A stretch of DNA of 64,000 bases from Bacteroidota bacterium (lineage in GTDB: Bacteria; Bacteroidota; Bacteroidia; Flavobacteriales; Weeksellaceae). The stretch spans positions 1-64,000 of the forward strand of contig JAEWOR010000054.1 in the NCBI GenBank assembly GCA_023399595.1. The letters run 5' to 3'. A program made the position numbers and the translations under genes. Shown here in pieces: positions 51,608 to 61,649 of the stretch (its first letter is position 1; every line of letters begins with the position of its first letter). Under the pieces are notes generated by a model. That model did no database searches. It was not told the origin of the DNA and saw only the letters and a program-made list of their open reading frames with translations.

Positions 51608-53637
51608 GGTTGTGATTGTTTAGGTTTTGAAATTCTCTCTTTATCTATCGCTTTTTGAGCCCTTTCTTTAATCTTTTTAATTTGAGCTAAGCTGTCCTGT
51701 TTTCTTTTCAGTTTTATTGAATCTTGGTTAGGTTCCACCCAAAGTCCTTTTCTTTTAAGATCAACCATCCATTGGCGTTTGTATTCAGGCATAAAGCTAG
51801 AATTAACAAGTTTTTTATAAAGATGTTCTCTTTTTACATCCCCTGTAATAAACTTTTCTGCAATAACCGTTGCAGCAGGACCAGCCCAAGTAGCACCAAA
51901 ACCAGCATGTTCCATAACAGCGGCAACTACAATTTTCGGTTTATCTGCAGGAGCAACAAGTACAAAAATGGAATTATCTTTTCCTTGTGGAACCTGTGCT
52001 GTTCCCGTTTTTGCTAATTGAGTAAAGTCGTTTGATTTTAATCCACGTGCAGTTCCATTTAAAACCACAGCTTCCATACCTTTTAAAACTGGAACGAAAT
52101 GTTTAGGATCCACTAAAGTTTTATGTTTTACTTTAAATCTAGGATCTGGATTAGGTTTTCCATCAATAGATTTTACAATATGCGGAGTATAATACCAACC
52201 TTTATTAGCAATTGCAGCAACAGAATTGGCCATTTGAAGAGGCGTTAGCATTACATCACCTTGTCCCATCCCATTAAAAACCGCACCCGTTGCTAAAGGG
52301 TCCCAATTTTTATAATCTTTTTTGGAACCACTTGCTTTTAAGATGGATTTCATTCTGTTTTCGTAAAATTCACCACTAGGAATTTTTCCTTTTGAACCCA
52401 CCGCTAAATCGTTATTCAAAAATTCGCCTAAGCCAAAACTCGACATAATTTTTTTCCATTCATTTACTCCTTTCGAAGGATTTCCAGGATATTTATTTAC
52501 AATAGCTAAATAGGCATAAGAGAAGAAACAGTTACTGGAAACCTGAATTGCGGGAATAAGAGGATCTGCACCACCGTGGCCTTTAATTCTTAAACCTTTA
52601 TAATTAAAACCTCCACCACAAGGGAAAATGGTTTTCTCGTCCATGACTCCCATTTGCATTGCTGCTAAAGCTGTTAATAATTTGAATGTAGAACCTGGAG
52701 GATAACCCGCTTGTAAAGATCTATCGAATGTAGGTTTGTTTTCGTAGATGGTATCTTTTGAAAGTTTATAAAGATTTCTAGATTTTTCTGGTCCAGTAAA
52801 AAGATTGGGATCAATATCTGGTCCCGTTGCTAAGGCTAAAATTTCACCATTATTAGGATCAATTGCAACAATAGCTCCGTGTTTATCCACCAGCATTTCT
52901 TCCGCCATTCTTTGTAAATCATAATCAATGGTAAGAGTGACGTCTTTTCCTGTAACTACATCTTTATCAAGTTCCCCATTTTTATAAGAGCCAATGCTTC
53001 TAAGTTTAATATCTTTTTGGATGTATTTTACTCCTTTAATTCCTCTTAAAACTTTTTCATAAGACTTTTCAACCCCTGTTTTTCCAATTAAATCGCCTGG
53101 TAAATAGTAAACAGAATCTTTTTTAATTTCGGAATTGTTCACTTCGCTTGTATAGCCTAATAAGTTACCAGAAGTGGAAACTTCGTATTGTCTTTGAGGA
53201 CGTTGTACTATTGAAAACGCAGGATATTTGAAAATAATCTCTTGTATTCTTGCTATTTCTTCGCGGCTAATTCCTTTTATAAAGGTCATAGGGTTCAGCT
53301 TGGAATAGTATTTTTCTTTCTTAAGATTTTCAATGGTTGCAATAAACTGTTGTTTATTAATTTTCATGAGGTTACAAAAGCCAATGGTATCAAAATCGGG
53401 TCTCATTAAGGCTTGGGTAAAAGAAATTTCATAGGAAGGTTGGTTGCCCACTAAAATTTTACCATTTCTGTCGAAAATAACACCACGCTGCGGAATAACA
53501 TATTCTGTTTTTATAGAAGTGTTGGCAGCATTAAGAGCGTATCTGTCTGTAAATAATTGTAAATAAGCGAGCCTTGCAATAAAAATTACTGCAATTACTG
53601 AAAGAACCAAAGAAATTTTAAAATACCTCGTGTTCAA
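51604..53637 (-). CDS. mrdA: Penicillin-binding protein 2 (transpeptidase)
   Basis: The 677-residue protein has one N-terminal membrane segment, a dimerisation domain (VIPQRGVIFDRNGKILVGNQ) and the transpeptidase with SxxK in PPGSTFK, SxN in VSSNCFFSY and KTG in LAKTGTAQVP. It crosslinks peptidoglycan during elongation with RodA. A Lys-rich tail (KKIKERAQKAIDKERISK) follows the catalytic domain. It overlaps mreD by 4 bases. Confidence 0.95.
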   Translation of the reverse strand: MNTRYFKISLVLSVIAVIFIARLAYLQLFTDRYALNAANTSIKTEYVIPQRGVIFDRNGKILVGNQPSYEISFTQALMRPDFDTIGFCNLMKINKQQFIATIENLKKEKYYSKLNPMTFIKGISREEIARIQEIIFKYPAFSIVQRPQRQYEVSTSGNLLGYTSEVNNSEIKKDSVYYLPGDLIGKTGVEKSYEKVLRGIKGVKYIQKDIKLRSIGSYKNGELDKDVVTGKDVTLTIDYDLQRMAEEMLVDKHGAIVAIDPNNGEILALATGPDIDPNLFTGPEKSRNLYKLSKDTIYENKPTFDRSLQAGYPPGSTFKLLTALAAMQMGVMDEKTIFPCGGGFNYKGLRIKGHGGADPLIPAIQVSSNCFFSYAYLAIVNKYPGNPSKGVNEWKKIMSSFGLGEFLNNDLAVGSKGKIPSGEFYENRMKSILKASGSKKDYKNWDPLATGAVFNGMGQGDVMLTPLQMANSVAAIANKGWYYTPHIVKSIDGKPNPDPRFKVKHKTLVDPKHFVPVLKGMEAVVLNGTARGLKSNDFTQLAKTGTAQVPQGKDNSIFVLVAPADKPKIVVAAVMEHAGFGATWAGPAATVIAEKFITGDVKREHLYKKLVNSSFMPEYKRQWMVDLKRKGLWVEPNQDSIKLKRKQDSLAQIKKIKERAQKAIDKERISKPKQSQP

Positions 53638-54140
53638 ACTTTTTGTTTGATTTTAAATATTAATGCGTAAATAAGTATAAATACAAATGAAATTAAACTT
53701 GTAATAACTACGTTGAGTAGGATTTCAAATATTCTACTAAATTTAAAAAATTCAATATATTGCACCAAAATTTGATGAATAAAAATACTTGAAAGTATAA
53801 AAAACAGAAACTGAGTCCACTGTAAAGATTGAAAAGAGAAGAAATCTGTTGTGGTTTCTGTTGAGGTTCTAAAAATGAGGGTTCTAAAATAAGCGATAAG
53901 CGTTGTTGCAAAAGCATTTATTCCACCAGAGTTGAGGAACAAATCTATCCCCAATCCTAATAAAAAACTTAAAGCTAAAAACTGAAATTTATTTCTAAAA
54001 AAGGGGTAAAACATTACAAAAACAGGATACAAAACAGGTGTATATTTCCCGAAAAAGGTAATCCTGTTCAGCACAAAAATTTGCAGAGCTATCAATGCAA
54101 ACATCATCAAAAAATCTGTAAACAAAGTTCTGCTAATCAT
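53634..54140 (-). CDS. mreD: Rod-shape-determining protein MreD
   Basis: The 168-residue polytopic protein (five or so hydrophobic segments) has the MreD-like NSGGINAFATTLIAYFRTLI. It bridges the MreBC complex to the synthases. It overlaps mreC by 8 bases and pbp2 by 4. Confidence 0.85.
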   Translation of the reverse strand: MISRTLFTDFLMMFALIALQIFVLNRITFFGKYTPVLYPVFVMFYPFFRNKFQFLALSFLLGLGIDLFLNSGGINAFATTLIAYFRTLIFRTSTETTTDFFSFQSLQWTQFLFFILSSIFIHQILVQYIEFFKFSRIFEILLNVVITSLISFVFILIYALIFKIKQKV

Positions 54141-54987
54141 TGTCTTTTTTTATGTTGGCTTGTAAGGTATCTTGTATTTTTTGTACTTCAGCTTTTTTAA
54201 GGTTTTTAATGACAAACACTTTGCTCAAAGCACCCATTTTTTCACTTAATTCCACGGAAATATCCCAAAAACCCGTTTTACTATCTACGGAATATCCTGC
54301 AATAGTTCCTATCATTAAACCTTTTGGAAAAATAGCCGATTTACCATCTGTTATTACGGTATCGCCCACTTTTAGTGGGACATATTTCGGGATGTCTGCT
54401 AAATGCATCACTCTAGAATTGTCTCCATGCCAAGTAAGCGTACCAAAATAACCAGATTTTTTAAGAGAAGCATTAATTTTAATCTTATTAACACTTAATA
54501 CAGATTGTACTAAAGAATACTCATTGGTAGAGTTTACTACTATTCCTGCAATTCCTCGCGGCGAACTCACTCCCATTTTAGGAAGAACACCGTCTCTTTT
54601 TCCTCTGTTAATGGTAAAATAATTATCTCTTCTGTTGATGCTATTGTATACGATGTCTCCATCTACAAATGTATAGATTTGTCCACCACCAATGGTATCA
54701 TGAACCTTTCTGAAAAGAGGATTTTTAGCTCCATTTTTCCCATAAAGTTGAGTCATTAAAGCTTTATTTTGCGCTACTAAATCTTCATTAATCTGCTTGA
54801 GCTTCAAATAAGAAACCCCTTCATCAATATACCCAGAAACCCATGAGTTAAAAGCTGCTGTTTGACCAGCGAGCCAAGATTGTTGCATGGAGTTTTTAGA
54901 GAAAATAAGGACCACAGCAATAATTTGCAGAAATAAAAAGAAGACAAAAAGTGCATTCTTCGAAAATAATCTCAGCAAAAATCCCAT
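54133..54987 (-). CDS. mreC: Rod-shape-determining protein MreC
   Basis: The 284-residue protein has one membrane segment (LFVFFLFLQIIAVVLIF), a coiled coil and the beta domain with FTINRGKRDGVLPKMGVSSP, GIAGIVVNST and GLMIGTIAGYSVD. It is a periplasmic scaffold of the elongation machinery, encoded directly after mreB. Confidence 0.93.
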   Translation of the reverse strand: MGFLLRLFSKNALFVFFLFLQIIAVVLIFSKNSMQQSWLAGQTAAFNSWVSGYIDEGVSYLKLKQINEDLVAQNKALMTQLYGKNGAKNPLFRKVHDTIGGGQIYTFVDGDIVYNSINRRDNYFTINRGKRDGVLPKMGVSSPRGIAGIVVNSTNEYSLVQSVLSVNKIKINASLKKSGYFGTLTWHGDNSRVMHLADIPKYVPLKVGDTVITDGKSAIFPKGLMIGTIAGYSVDSKTGFWDISVELSEKMGALSKVFVIKNLKKAEVQKIQDTLQANIKKDND

Positions 54988-55006
54988 TCAAAAAAGTCGT
55001 AAAAAA

Positions 55007-56032
55007 TTATTTAATCAAGAAATTGAATTTATCCATATTCTTAAGAGCGATACCAGTACCACGTACAACGGCTCTTAATGGATCTTCAGCTACAAATACA
55101 GGAAGTCCAGTTTTCTTGTGAATTCTGTCTGCAAGTCCTCTTAGTAAAGCGCCTCCACCAGCTAAATAAATACCTGTTTTATAGATGTCTGCCGCCAATT
55201 CCGGAGGTGTTAAAGAAAGAGTTTCCATAACAGCATCTTCAATTCTGATGATAGATTTGTCCAAAGCTCTTGCTATTTCTTTGTAACCTACCATAATTTC
55301 TTTTGGCTTTCCTGTAATAAGGTCTCTACCTTGCACTGGGATGTCTTCAATATCTACATCTAAGTCTTCCACCGCAGAACCCACTTCAATTTTCACTCTT
55401 TCAGCGGTTCTTTCCCCGATGTATAAGTTATGGTGAGTTCTTAAATAATAAGCGATATCATTGGTAAATACATCACCAGCAATTTTTACAGATTTGTCGC
55501 AAACAATACCTCCTAAAGCTACTACAGCAATTTCTGTTGTACCACCACCTATGTCGATAATCATGTTACCTTCAGGTTTTTGTACATCAATTCCTACCCC
55601 AATTGCAGCTGCCATTGGTTCGTAGATTAGTCTTACCTCTTTTGCATTTACTTTTTGTGCAGAATCTCTTACTGCTCTTTTTTCTACTTCTGTAATTCCT
55701 GATGGAATACAAATAACAATTCTAAGCGCTGGTTGTATAAATTTCCCTTTAATTCCAGGGATTTTTTTAATAAATTCTTTAATCATATGCTCAGAAGCAT
55801 GGAAGTCTGCAATAACCCCATCTTTTAAGGGACGAATCGTTTTAATGTCTTCGTGTGTTTTGCCCTGCATATGTTTGGCTTGTTCCCCTACAGCAATAGG
55901 CTTTCCTGATGAACGTTCAATTGCAACAATTGAAGGCTGATCAATTACAATTTTGTTGTTATGTATGATAAGAGTATTAGCTGTTCCTAAGTCTATAGCA
56001 ATTTCTTGCGTAAACATATCAAATAAACCCAT
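55007..56032 (-). CDS. mreB: Rod-shape-determining protein MreB (actin-like)
   Basis: The 341-residue actin homologue has DLGTANTLIIHNNKIVIDQP (phosphate 1), NMIIDIGGGTTEIAVVALGG (phosphate 2) and YLAGGGALLRGLADRI (adenosine). It directs cell-wall elongation. It is the first gene of the operon mreB-mreC-mreD-mrdA-rodA-pentapeptide protein. Confidence 0.97.
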   Translation of the reverse strand: MGLFDMFTQEIAIDLGTANTLIIHNNKIVIDQPSIVAIERSSGKPIAVGEQAKHMQGKTHEDIKTIRPLKDGVIADFHASEHMIKEFIKKIPGIKGKFIQPALRIVICIPSGITEVEKRAVRDSAQKVNAKEVRLIYEPMAAAIGVGIDVQKPEGNMIIDIGGGTTEIAVVALGGIVCDKSVKIAGDVFTNDIAYYLRTHHNLYIGERTAERVKIEVGSAVEDLDVDIEDIPVQGRDLITGKPKEIMVGYKEIARALDKSIIRIEDAVMETLSLTPPELAADIYKTGIYLAGGGALLRGLADRIHKKTGLPVFVAEDPLRAVVRGTGIALKNMDKFNFLIK

Positions 56033-56056
56033 AGTTGTCTTCAGATTTTAAGTTTA

Positions 56057-56064
56057 CAAAGATA
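56057..56064 (-). promoter_or_regulatory. -7 promoter element of the mreB operon
   Basis: On the minus strand TATCTTTG matches TAnnTTTG, 25 bases upstream of the mreB start. No clear -33 is seen. The remainder of the gap to hemA shows no gene. Confidence 0.45.
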
Positions 56065-56291
56065 TAAATATTAAGTACAGTCTAAAAATTAAGAACACGT
56101 TAATTTGGTTAAAATTTTATTAAATTTTCAACTTCTCGCCTTAAAGTTTATATAATAAATTTTTTCATTAATTTTTATTGCGAAATTTTTAAGGATAAGT
56201 TTAATGAAGGATCTTATTGGTGAGTTTGATGATAGTTTTTTACAATAATACTGATAAGTAGTTTATCATTCCTTTTAAGAATAAAAAGTTG

Positions 56292-56299
56292 TAAATTTG
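56292..56299 (+). promoter_or_regulatory. -7 promoter element of the heme operon
   Basis: TAAATTTG matches TAnnTTTG and lies 8 bases before the hemA ATG at 56308. Transcription would start at or very near the initiation codon, giving a leaderless or nearly leaderless mRNA. Confidence 0.45.
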
Positions 56300-56307
56300 C
56301 GCCGACT

Positions 56308-57582
56308 ATGTTAAATCATTCAATTACACCTCAAACTTCTAATTTCGCTGTGTTGTCCATTAGCTACGAGAAAGCTGATGTAGAAGTGCGTGGGAAGTTT
56401 GCATTTTTTGATGAAAACATAAAGAATTTTGTTACCAGAGTTCATGATAAAAATCTGGGAGACGCATTTGTAGTATCCACTTGCAACAGAACAGAAATTT
56501 ATACCACAACGCCCAATTATCTTTTAATAGCAGAAGAATATTGTAAAACGATAGACGTACATCTTACAGATTTTATGAATTTTGCGAATATTCTTACCAA
56601 AGAAGAAGCTTTAACCCATCTTTTTAGAGTTTCTGCAGGGTTGGAAAGTCAGATTATTGGAGATTTTGAAATTATTGGTCAGATAAAAAAAGCCTATTCA
56701 CGATTTAAAAAAGAGAAAAAGTTTTCTAATTCTTACCTTGAAAGAGCCATTAATTCTGCCATACAAATTTCAAAAAGAATTAAAAACGAAACGGGAATCT
56801 CCAATGGAGCAGCTTCTGTTTCTTATGCAGCGGTTCATTATATTTTGAACAATCAGAAACAACTTTCAGATAAAAACATTCTTTTATTGGGAGTGGGTGA
56901 AATTGGACAAAATACGGTTGAAAATTTGGTGAAACATATTTATCAGCCAAAAATTAAAGTTGCCAACAGAACTCAGGAGAAAGCCGAAAAAATAAGTGAA
57001 AAGTTTAATATTCCTCATGTGGAATATGAAAACTTCGACAAAGAACTCAGCAATACAGATATTCTTATTGTTGCTACAGGTGCTAAAAGACCTATTGTAA
57101 ACGAGTCTCATTTCCCTAATGGTAAAGAAACTCTGATTATAGATTTATCCATTCCGAATAACGTAGACAAAAATGTGCTTAGCAATAAGAGCATTACTTT
57201 GGTGGATGTAGATGAATTGTCTTCTCAAATTCAAGAAACCATACAGCAAAGAGAAAAAGAAATTCCTAAAGCCAATGAAATCATTAAATCTATGATGAAA
57301 GAATTTTTGGAATGGGAGAAGAAAAGAAAACTAGCTCCTAATATTCATCATTTCAAAGCGGCTTTAAAGAATATGGAGCGTAATGAAATGCATAATTTCT
57401 ATCGTAAGAATAAATATATTAATGTAGATGATATGGTGTTATCTGAAAAAATGATTCAGAAAATTACCAATAGATTTGCAAAATATATTATTGATAACCC
57501 TCAGAAAGCAGAGGAAATCAGCAGATTGATGCACGAAATATTAGTGGAACAACCAAATAACGAGTTCAATGAAAAGCATTAG
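56308..57582 (+). CDS. hemA: Glutamyl-tRNA reductase
   Basis: The 424-residue enzyme has the catalytic Cys 59 in VSTCNRTEIY, RVSAGLESQIIGDFEIIGQI, the NADPH site LLGVGEIGQNTVENL and the dimerisation helices at the C-terminus. It converts glutamyl-tRNA to glutamate-1-semialdehyde, the first step of C5 heme synthesis. It is the first gene of the hemACDE run and overlaps hemC by 14 bases. Confidence 0.95.
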   Translation: MLNHSITPQTSNFAVLSISYEKADVEVRGKFAFFDENIKNFVTRVHDKNLGDAFVVSTCNRTEIYTTTPNYLLIAEEYCKTIDVHLTDFMNFANILTKEEALTHLFRVSAGLESQIIGDFEIIGQIKKAYSRFKKEKKFSNSYLERAINSAIQISKRIKNETGISNGAASVSYAAVHYILNNQKQLSDKNILLLGVGEIGQNTVENLVKHIYQPKIKVANRTQEKAEKISEKFNIPHVEYENFDKELSNTDILIVATGAKRPIVNESHFPNGKETLIIDLSIPNNVDKNVLSNKSITLVDVDELSSQIQETIQQREKEIPKANEIIKSMMKEFLEWEKKRKLAPNIHHFKAALKNMERNEMHNFYRKNKYINVDDMVLSEKMIQKITNRFAKYIIDNPQKAEEISRLMHEILVEQPNNEFNEKH

Positions 57583-58480
57583 AATTGGTACCAGAAACTC
57601 AGCTTTAGCACTTTGGCAAGCAAGAGAGGTGGCAAGACATCTTCAAAATAATAATTACACTACCGAGATTATTCCAATAGTATCTTCTGGAGATAAAAAC
57701 CTTAGTCAACCTTTGTATTCAATGGGGATAACAGGTGTTTTTACCAGAGATCTGGATATAGCTTTGTTAAATGACGAGATAGATATTGCTGTACATTCTT
57801 TAAAAGATGTTCCCACGCAATTACCAGAAAATATAGAGCTTATAGCTTATTTAAAAAGAGATTTTCCTCAAGATGTTTTGGTGAGAAAATCTTCTGCACA
57901 AGAAAAACCACTTCATGAACTTAAAGTAGCTACTGGAAGTTTAAGAAGAAGAGCTTTTTGGTCTAAAGCATTTCCAGGAACTGAATTTTCCGAAATCAGA
58001 GGAAATATACAAACGAGATTGCAAAAATTGGAAGAGCAAGATTTTGATGCTACCATTTTTTCTTTAGCGGGTATTGAAAGAATGAAGATGAACCTTAATT
58101 ATGAGTTTCTTCCTTTTATGATTTCAGCTCCTTCTCAAGGGGTAGTTACCGTGGCTGGGAATTCTAAAAACACTGAGATTAATGCTGTCTTGAAAGAAAT
58201 TAACGACGCAGAAACACAAATTTGTGTAGAAATGGAACGTAGTTTCTTACAAACTTTAGAAGGTGGCTGTACAGCTCCTATTGGTGCTTTTGCAGAAAAA
58301 AAAGATGATAAAATAAGTTTTATAGGAGCTCTTTGTTCTTTAGATGGTCAGGAATCTATTTTTGTACATGAAAGTTTTGTGTATGAAAAAGGGAAAGATT
58401 TTGGAAAAGAATTTGCACAAACAGTCTTAGAAAAAGGAGGGAAAGGCATGATGAAAAAAATAAAAGAAACTCTTAACTAG
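57569..58480 (+). CDS. hemC: Hydroxymethylbilane synthase (porphobilinogen deaminase)
   Basis: The 303-residue enzyme has IGTRNSALALWQAREVARHL, VHSLKDVPTQLP and the cofactor Cys 234 in LEGGCTAPIGAFA, which holds the dipyrromethane. It joins four porphobilinogen units. The start overlaps the end of hemA. Confidence 0.95.
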   Translation: MKSIRIGTRNSALALWQAREVARHLQNNNYTTEIIPIVSSGDKNLSQPLYSMGITGVFTRDLDIALLNDEIDIAVHSLKDVPTQLPENIELIAYLKRDFPQDVLVRKSSAQEKPLHELKVATGSLRRRAFWSKAFPGTEFSEIRGNIQTRLQKLEEQDFDATIFSLAGIERMKMNLNYEFLPFMISAPSQGVVTVAGNSKNTEINAVLKEINDAETQICVEMERSFLQTLEGGCTAPIGAFAEKKDDKISFIGALCSLDGQESIFVHESFVYEKGKDFGKEFAQTVLEKGGKGMMKKIKETLN

Positions 58481-58498
58481 ATTTTTTTCGTTGCTTCC

Positions 58499-59176
58499 AT
58501 GAAAGCCTTATTCACAAAGAAAATTGATACTAAAACCGTAGTTCATAAACTTGGAAGAGATTTTAATTTTGATTGTATTGAAGTCATTAAAATAAAACCT
58601 CTTCGTGTTTCTTCTTTTGATTTAAAAGGAAATTCCATCATTTTTAGCAGCGTAAATGCTGTGAAATCTTTCTTCAATAATGGTTTTAACCCATGTGAAG
58701 ATGCTTTAAACAAAAATTACAACAAAATATATTGTGTTGGTGAAAAAACCAAAAAGGAAGTTAGAAAAAATGGTTTTGGAACCTTTAAAATGCTGAAAAA
58801 CGCTAAGGAGCTTTCACAATTTATTATTGATAAAAGTTATAAAGAAAGCTTCTTACATTTTTGTGGAAATATGGCTTTGGATGTTTTAGATAAAGCGCTT
58901 CCATTGCAGAATATACGTTATCAAAAAGTGGTGGTTTACAATACCGAGGAAATTTATCCAAAGATTGATAATGAGTATGATGTTGTTGTTTTTTTTAGTC
59001 CAAGTGGAGTTAGAAGTTTTGCGAAAAATAACTCATTTAAGAATAGCAAGTTGTTTTCTATAGGAGAAACAACATCAGATGAAATAAGAAAATATACGTC
59101 CCAAAATATTTTTACAAGTGAAGAAAACAGTCTTTCAGATGTTTTAGACTTAATGAAAACCAAATTGGGAAAATAG
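58499..59176 (+). CDS. hemD: Uroporphyrinogen-III synthase
   Basis: The 225-residue protein has the two-domain pattern of the poorly conserved HemD family: SIIFSSVNAVKSFFNN, YCVGEKTKKEVRKNGFGTF, HFCGNMALDVLDKAL and DVVVFFSPSGVRSFAKNN, then SIGETTSDEIRKY. It closes and rearranges the linear tetrapyrrole. Position between hemC and hemE supports the call. Confidence 0.9.
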   Translation: MKALFTKKIDTKTVVHKLGRDFNFDCIEVIKIKPLRVSSFDLKGNSIIFSSVNAVKSFFNNGFNPCEDALNKNYNKIYCVGEKTKKEVRKNGFGTFKMLKNAKELSQFIIDKSYKESFLHFCGNMALDVLDKALPLQNIRYQKVVVYNTEEIYPKIDNEYDVVVFFSPSGVRSFAKNNSFKNSKLFSIGETTSDEIRKYTSQNIFTSEENSLSDVLDLMKTKLGK

Positions 59177-59186
59177 TAAATAGATT

Positions 59187-60218
59187 ATGATTAAGAACGA
59201 CTTATACCTTAAAGCCCTAAGAGGCGAAACTGTAGAAAGGCCTCCTGTGTGGATGATGAGGCAAGCCGGAAGATATTTACCAGAATTTATTGCCCTTCGC
59301 GATAAATACGATTTCTTTACACGTTGTCAAACTCCAGAGTTAGCGGCAGAAATTACGGTACAGCCTATTAGAAGGTTCCCTTTGGATGCTGCAATTTTGT
59401 TTTCTGATATTTTGGTGGTTCCTCAAGCAATGGGGATAGATTTCAAAATGAAAGAATCTGTAGGTCCTTGGTTAGATGAGCCTATTAGAACAGCAGAGCA
59501 AGTAAAAAACATCCAAGTTCCAGATGTGAACGATACTTTAGGGTACGTTTTTGATGCTATTGAGCTTACCTTACAAAAGCTAGACAACGAAATTCCATTA
59601 ATTGGTTTTGCGGGTTCTCCGTGGACAATTCTTTGTTATTGTGTTGAAGGAAAAGGTTCAAAATCTTTTGATATTGCTAAAGGTTTCTGCTTTACACAGC
59701 CAGAATCAGCTCATGAATTATTACAGAAAATTACAGATACTACCATTGCTTATCTGAAAAGAAAAGTAGAAAAAGGAGTTTCTGCAGTGCAGATTTTCGA
59801 TTCTTGGGGTGGAATGCTTTCTCCTGAAGATTATAAAGAATTTTCTTGGAAATATATCAATCAGATTGTGGAAGCTTTAAGTCCAGTATCTCCTGTAGTT
59901 GTTTTTGGAAAAGGTTGTTGGTTTGCATTGGAGGAAATGACGATGTCTAAAGCTTCTGCTTTAGGTGTAGACTGGACGATTTCACCAGAGTTTGCAAGAA
60001 CTTTAACCAATCATACCATGACTTTACAAGGGAATTTTGATCCAGCAAGATTGCATTCAAGTCCTGAAGTAATTAGAAAAATGGTTCACGAGATGATTTC
60101 ACGTTTCGGAAAAGATAGATATATTGCGAATTTAGGACACGGTATTTTACCAAATATTCCAGTAGAAAATGCTGAAGCTTTTATTAGGGCAGTAGTGGAG
60201 TGGAAATCTAATGTGTAA
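59187..60218 (+). CDS. hemE: Uroporphyrinogen decarboxylase
   Basis: The 343-residue enzyme has the signature RPPVWMMRQAGRYLPEF near the start, catalytic Asp in LFSDILVVPQAMG, GFAGSPWTILCYCVEG and NLGHGILPNIPVENAEAF. It removes four carboxyl groups to give coproporphyrinogen III. It is the last gene of this run. Later heme genes are not in the window. Confidence 0.96.
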   Translation: MIKNDLYLKALRGETVERPPVWMMRQAGRYLPEFIALRDKYDFFTRCQTPELAAEITVQPIRRFPLDAAILFSDILVVPQAMGIDFKMKESVGPWLDEPIRTAEQVKNIQVPDVNDTLGYVFDAIELTLQKLDNEIPLIGFAGSPWTILCYCVEGKGSKSFDIAKGFCFTQPESAHELLQKITDTTIAYLKRKVEKGVSAVQIFDSWGGMLSPEDYKEFSWKYINQIVEALSPVSPVVVFGKGCWFALEEMTMSKASALGVDWTISPEFARTLTNHTMTLQGNFDPARLHSSPEVIRKMVHEMISRFGKDRYIANLGHGILPNIPVENAEAFIRAVVEWKSNV

Positions 60219-60250
60219 ACTATTAAAATATACTTGTTTTAAAAACATGA

Positions 60251-60280
60251 AAAAACCATTCACGAAAATGAATGGTTTTT
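60251..60280. terminator. Bidirectional terminator between hemE and sufS
   Basis: AAAAACCATTCA/TGAATGGTTTTT form a 12-bp stem with a CGAAAA loop between convergent genes. Confidence 0.85.
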
Positions 60281-60296
60281 TTTATATTATTTGGCT

Positions 60297-61517
60297 TTAA
60301 GAAAGCATTCTCTGAGCTTTTTTTACACCTTCCACTAAGATATCAATTTCTTCAAAAGTATTATACACGGCAAAACTAGCCCTTACTGTTCCTGCAATAT
60401 TAAAGAAATTCATAATAGGTTGCGTACAATGATGTCCTGTACGAACAGCAATACCCATTTTATCCAGAATCATTCCTACATCCGAAGAAATTCCCACTCC
60501 TTCCAAATTGAAGGATACAACGCCTGCTCTTTTGGCTTTTTCACCATAGATTTTTAAACCTTCCATTTCTAAAAGTTTTCTTTGTGCATATTCCAATAAG
60601 CTGTTTTCGTGCGCTGCAATATTATTTCTGCCTACTTTTTCCATAAAATCCACTGCAGCTCCCAAAGCTATATTTCCACCAACATTAGGAGTTCCCGCTT
60701 CAAATTTAAATGGTAAATCTGCATAAGTAGTCTTTTCGAAAGTACAGGTAGCAATCATTTCTCCACCCCCATGAAAAGGAGGTAGTTTTTCTAAAACTTT
60801 TTGTTTTCCGTAAACGATTCCTGTTCCCATTGGAGCATACATTTTATGTCCAGAAAACACAAAGAAATCGCAATCCATTTTTTGAACATCAATTGTGAAA
60901 TGCGGAACAGATTGTGCACCATCAATTACGATATAAGCGTTAGAATTAGCTCTAGTTTTTTTAATGATTTCTTCAATAGGATTAATAACTCCTAAAGCGT
61001 TTGAAACCTGATTTACAGAAATCACTTTCGTTTTTTCATTCAACCATTGGTCCAAAACATCAATTTGAAGAATTCCGTTCTCATCCATCGGAATTACTTT
61101 CAACTTTGCACCCGTTCTCTCGCAAAGCATTTGCCAAGGAACGATATTAGAGTGATGTTCTAGGTAAGAAATAATAATTTCGTCGTCTTTTTTGAGCTCC
61201 TGAGTAAGAATATTAGCGATAAGGTTTAAACCTTCAGTCGTTCCTCTCGTGAAAATAATCTCAAAATCATTTTGAGCATTTAGAAACTTCTGGATTTTCT
61301 TTCTAGAAAGTTCCATTTCTTCTGTAGCAATCTGACTCAAAGTATGAATTCCACGGTGTACATTGGCGTTGTAGTCCGTATAATATTTTTGCCAAACCTC
61401 TAAAACAGATTTGGGTTTTTGGGAAGTAGCAGCGTTATCTAGATATACCAAAGGTTTTCCGTTAACTTCTCTTGAAAGTATCTGGAACTGATTTCTTATT
61501 TCTTGAACATCCAACAT
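60297..61517 (-). CDS. sufS: Cysteine desulfurase, SufS type
   Basis: The 406-residue PLP enzyme has YLDNAATSQKPKSVLEVWQK and NVHRGIHTLSQIAT, the PLP Lys in FFVFSGHKMYAPMG and the catalytic Cys in RTGHHCTQPIMNFF. It supplies sulfur for Fe-S cluster assembly. Other suf genes are not adjacent in the window. Confidence 0.94.
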   Translation of the reverse strand: MLDVQEIRNQFQILSREVNGKPLVYLDNAATSQKPKSVLEVWQKYYTDYNANVHRGIHTLSQIATEEMELSRKKIQKFLNAQNDFEIIFTRGTTEGLNLIANILTQELKKDDEIIISYLEHHSNIVPWQMLCERTGAKLKVIPMDENGILQIDVLDQWLNEKTKVISVNQVSNALGVINPIEEIIKKTRANSNAYIVIDGAQSVPHFTIDVQKMDCDFFVFSGHKMYAPMGTGIVYGKQKVLEKLPPFHGGGEMIATCTFEKTTYADLPFKFEAGTPNVGGNIALGAAVDFMEKVGRNNIAAHENSLLEYAQRKLLEMEGLKIYGEKAKRAGVVSFNLEGVGISSDVGMILDKMGIAVRTGHHCTQPIMNFFNIAGTVRASFAVYNTFEEIDILVEGVKKAQRMLS

Positions 61518-61602
61518 GATGGAATTTTTTTAAAGATTATATTCTTATTTAGAATGCTTCAAATTTACGCATTTTAAAATGAATGCATATTGTTTCAACA
61601 AA

Positions 61603-61626
61603 AAAACCTGTCTTTTGACAGGTTTT
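61603..61626 (-). terminator. Terminator of rplY
   Basis: AAAACCTGTC/GACAGGTTTT form a 10-bp stem with a TTTT loop, 24 bases after the rplY stop. Confidence 0.8.
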
Positions 61627-61649
61627 TGTTATGTAAAGAAAAGTATTTC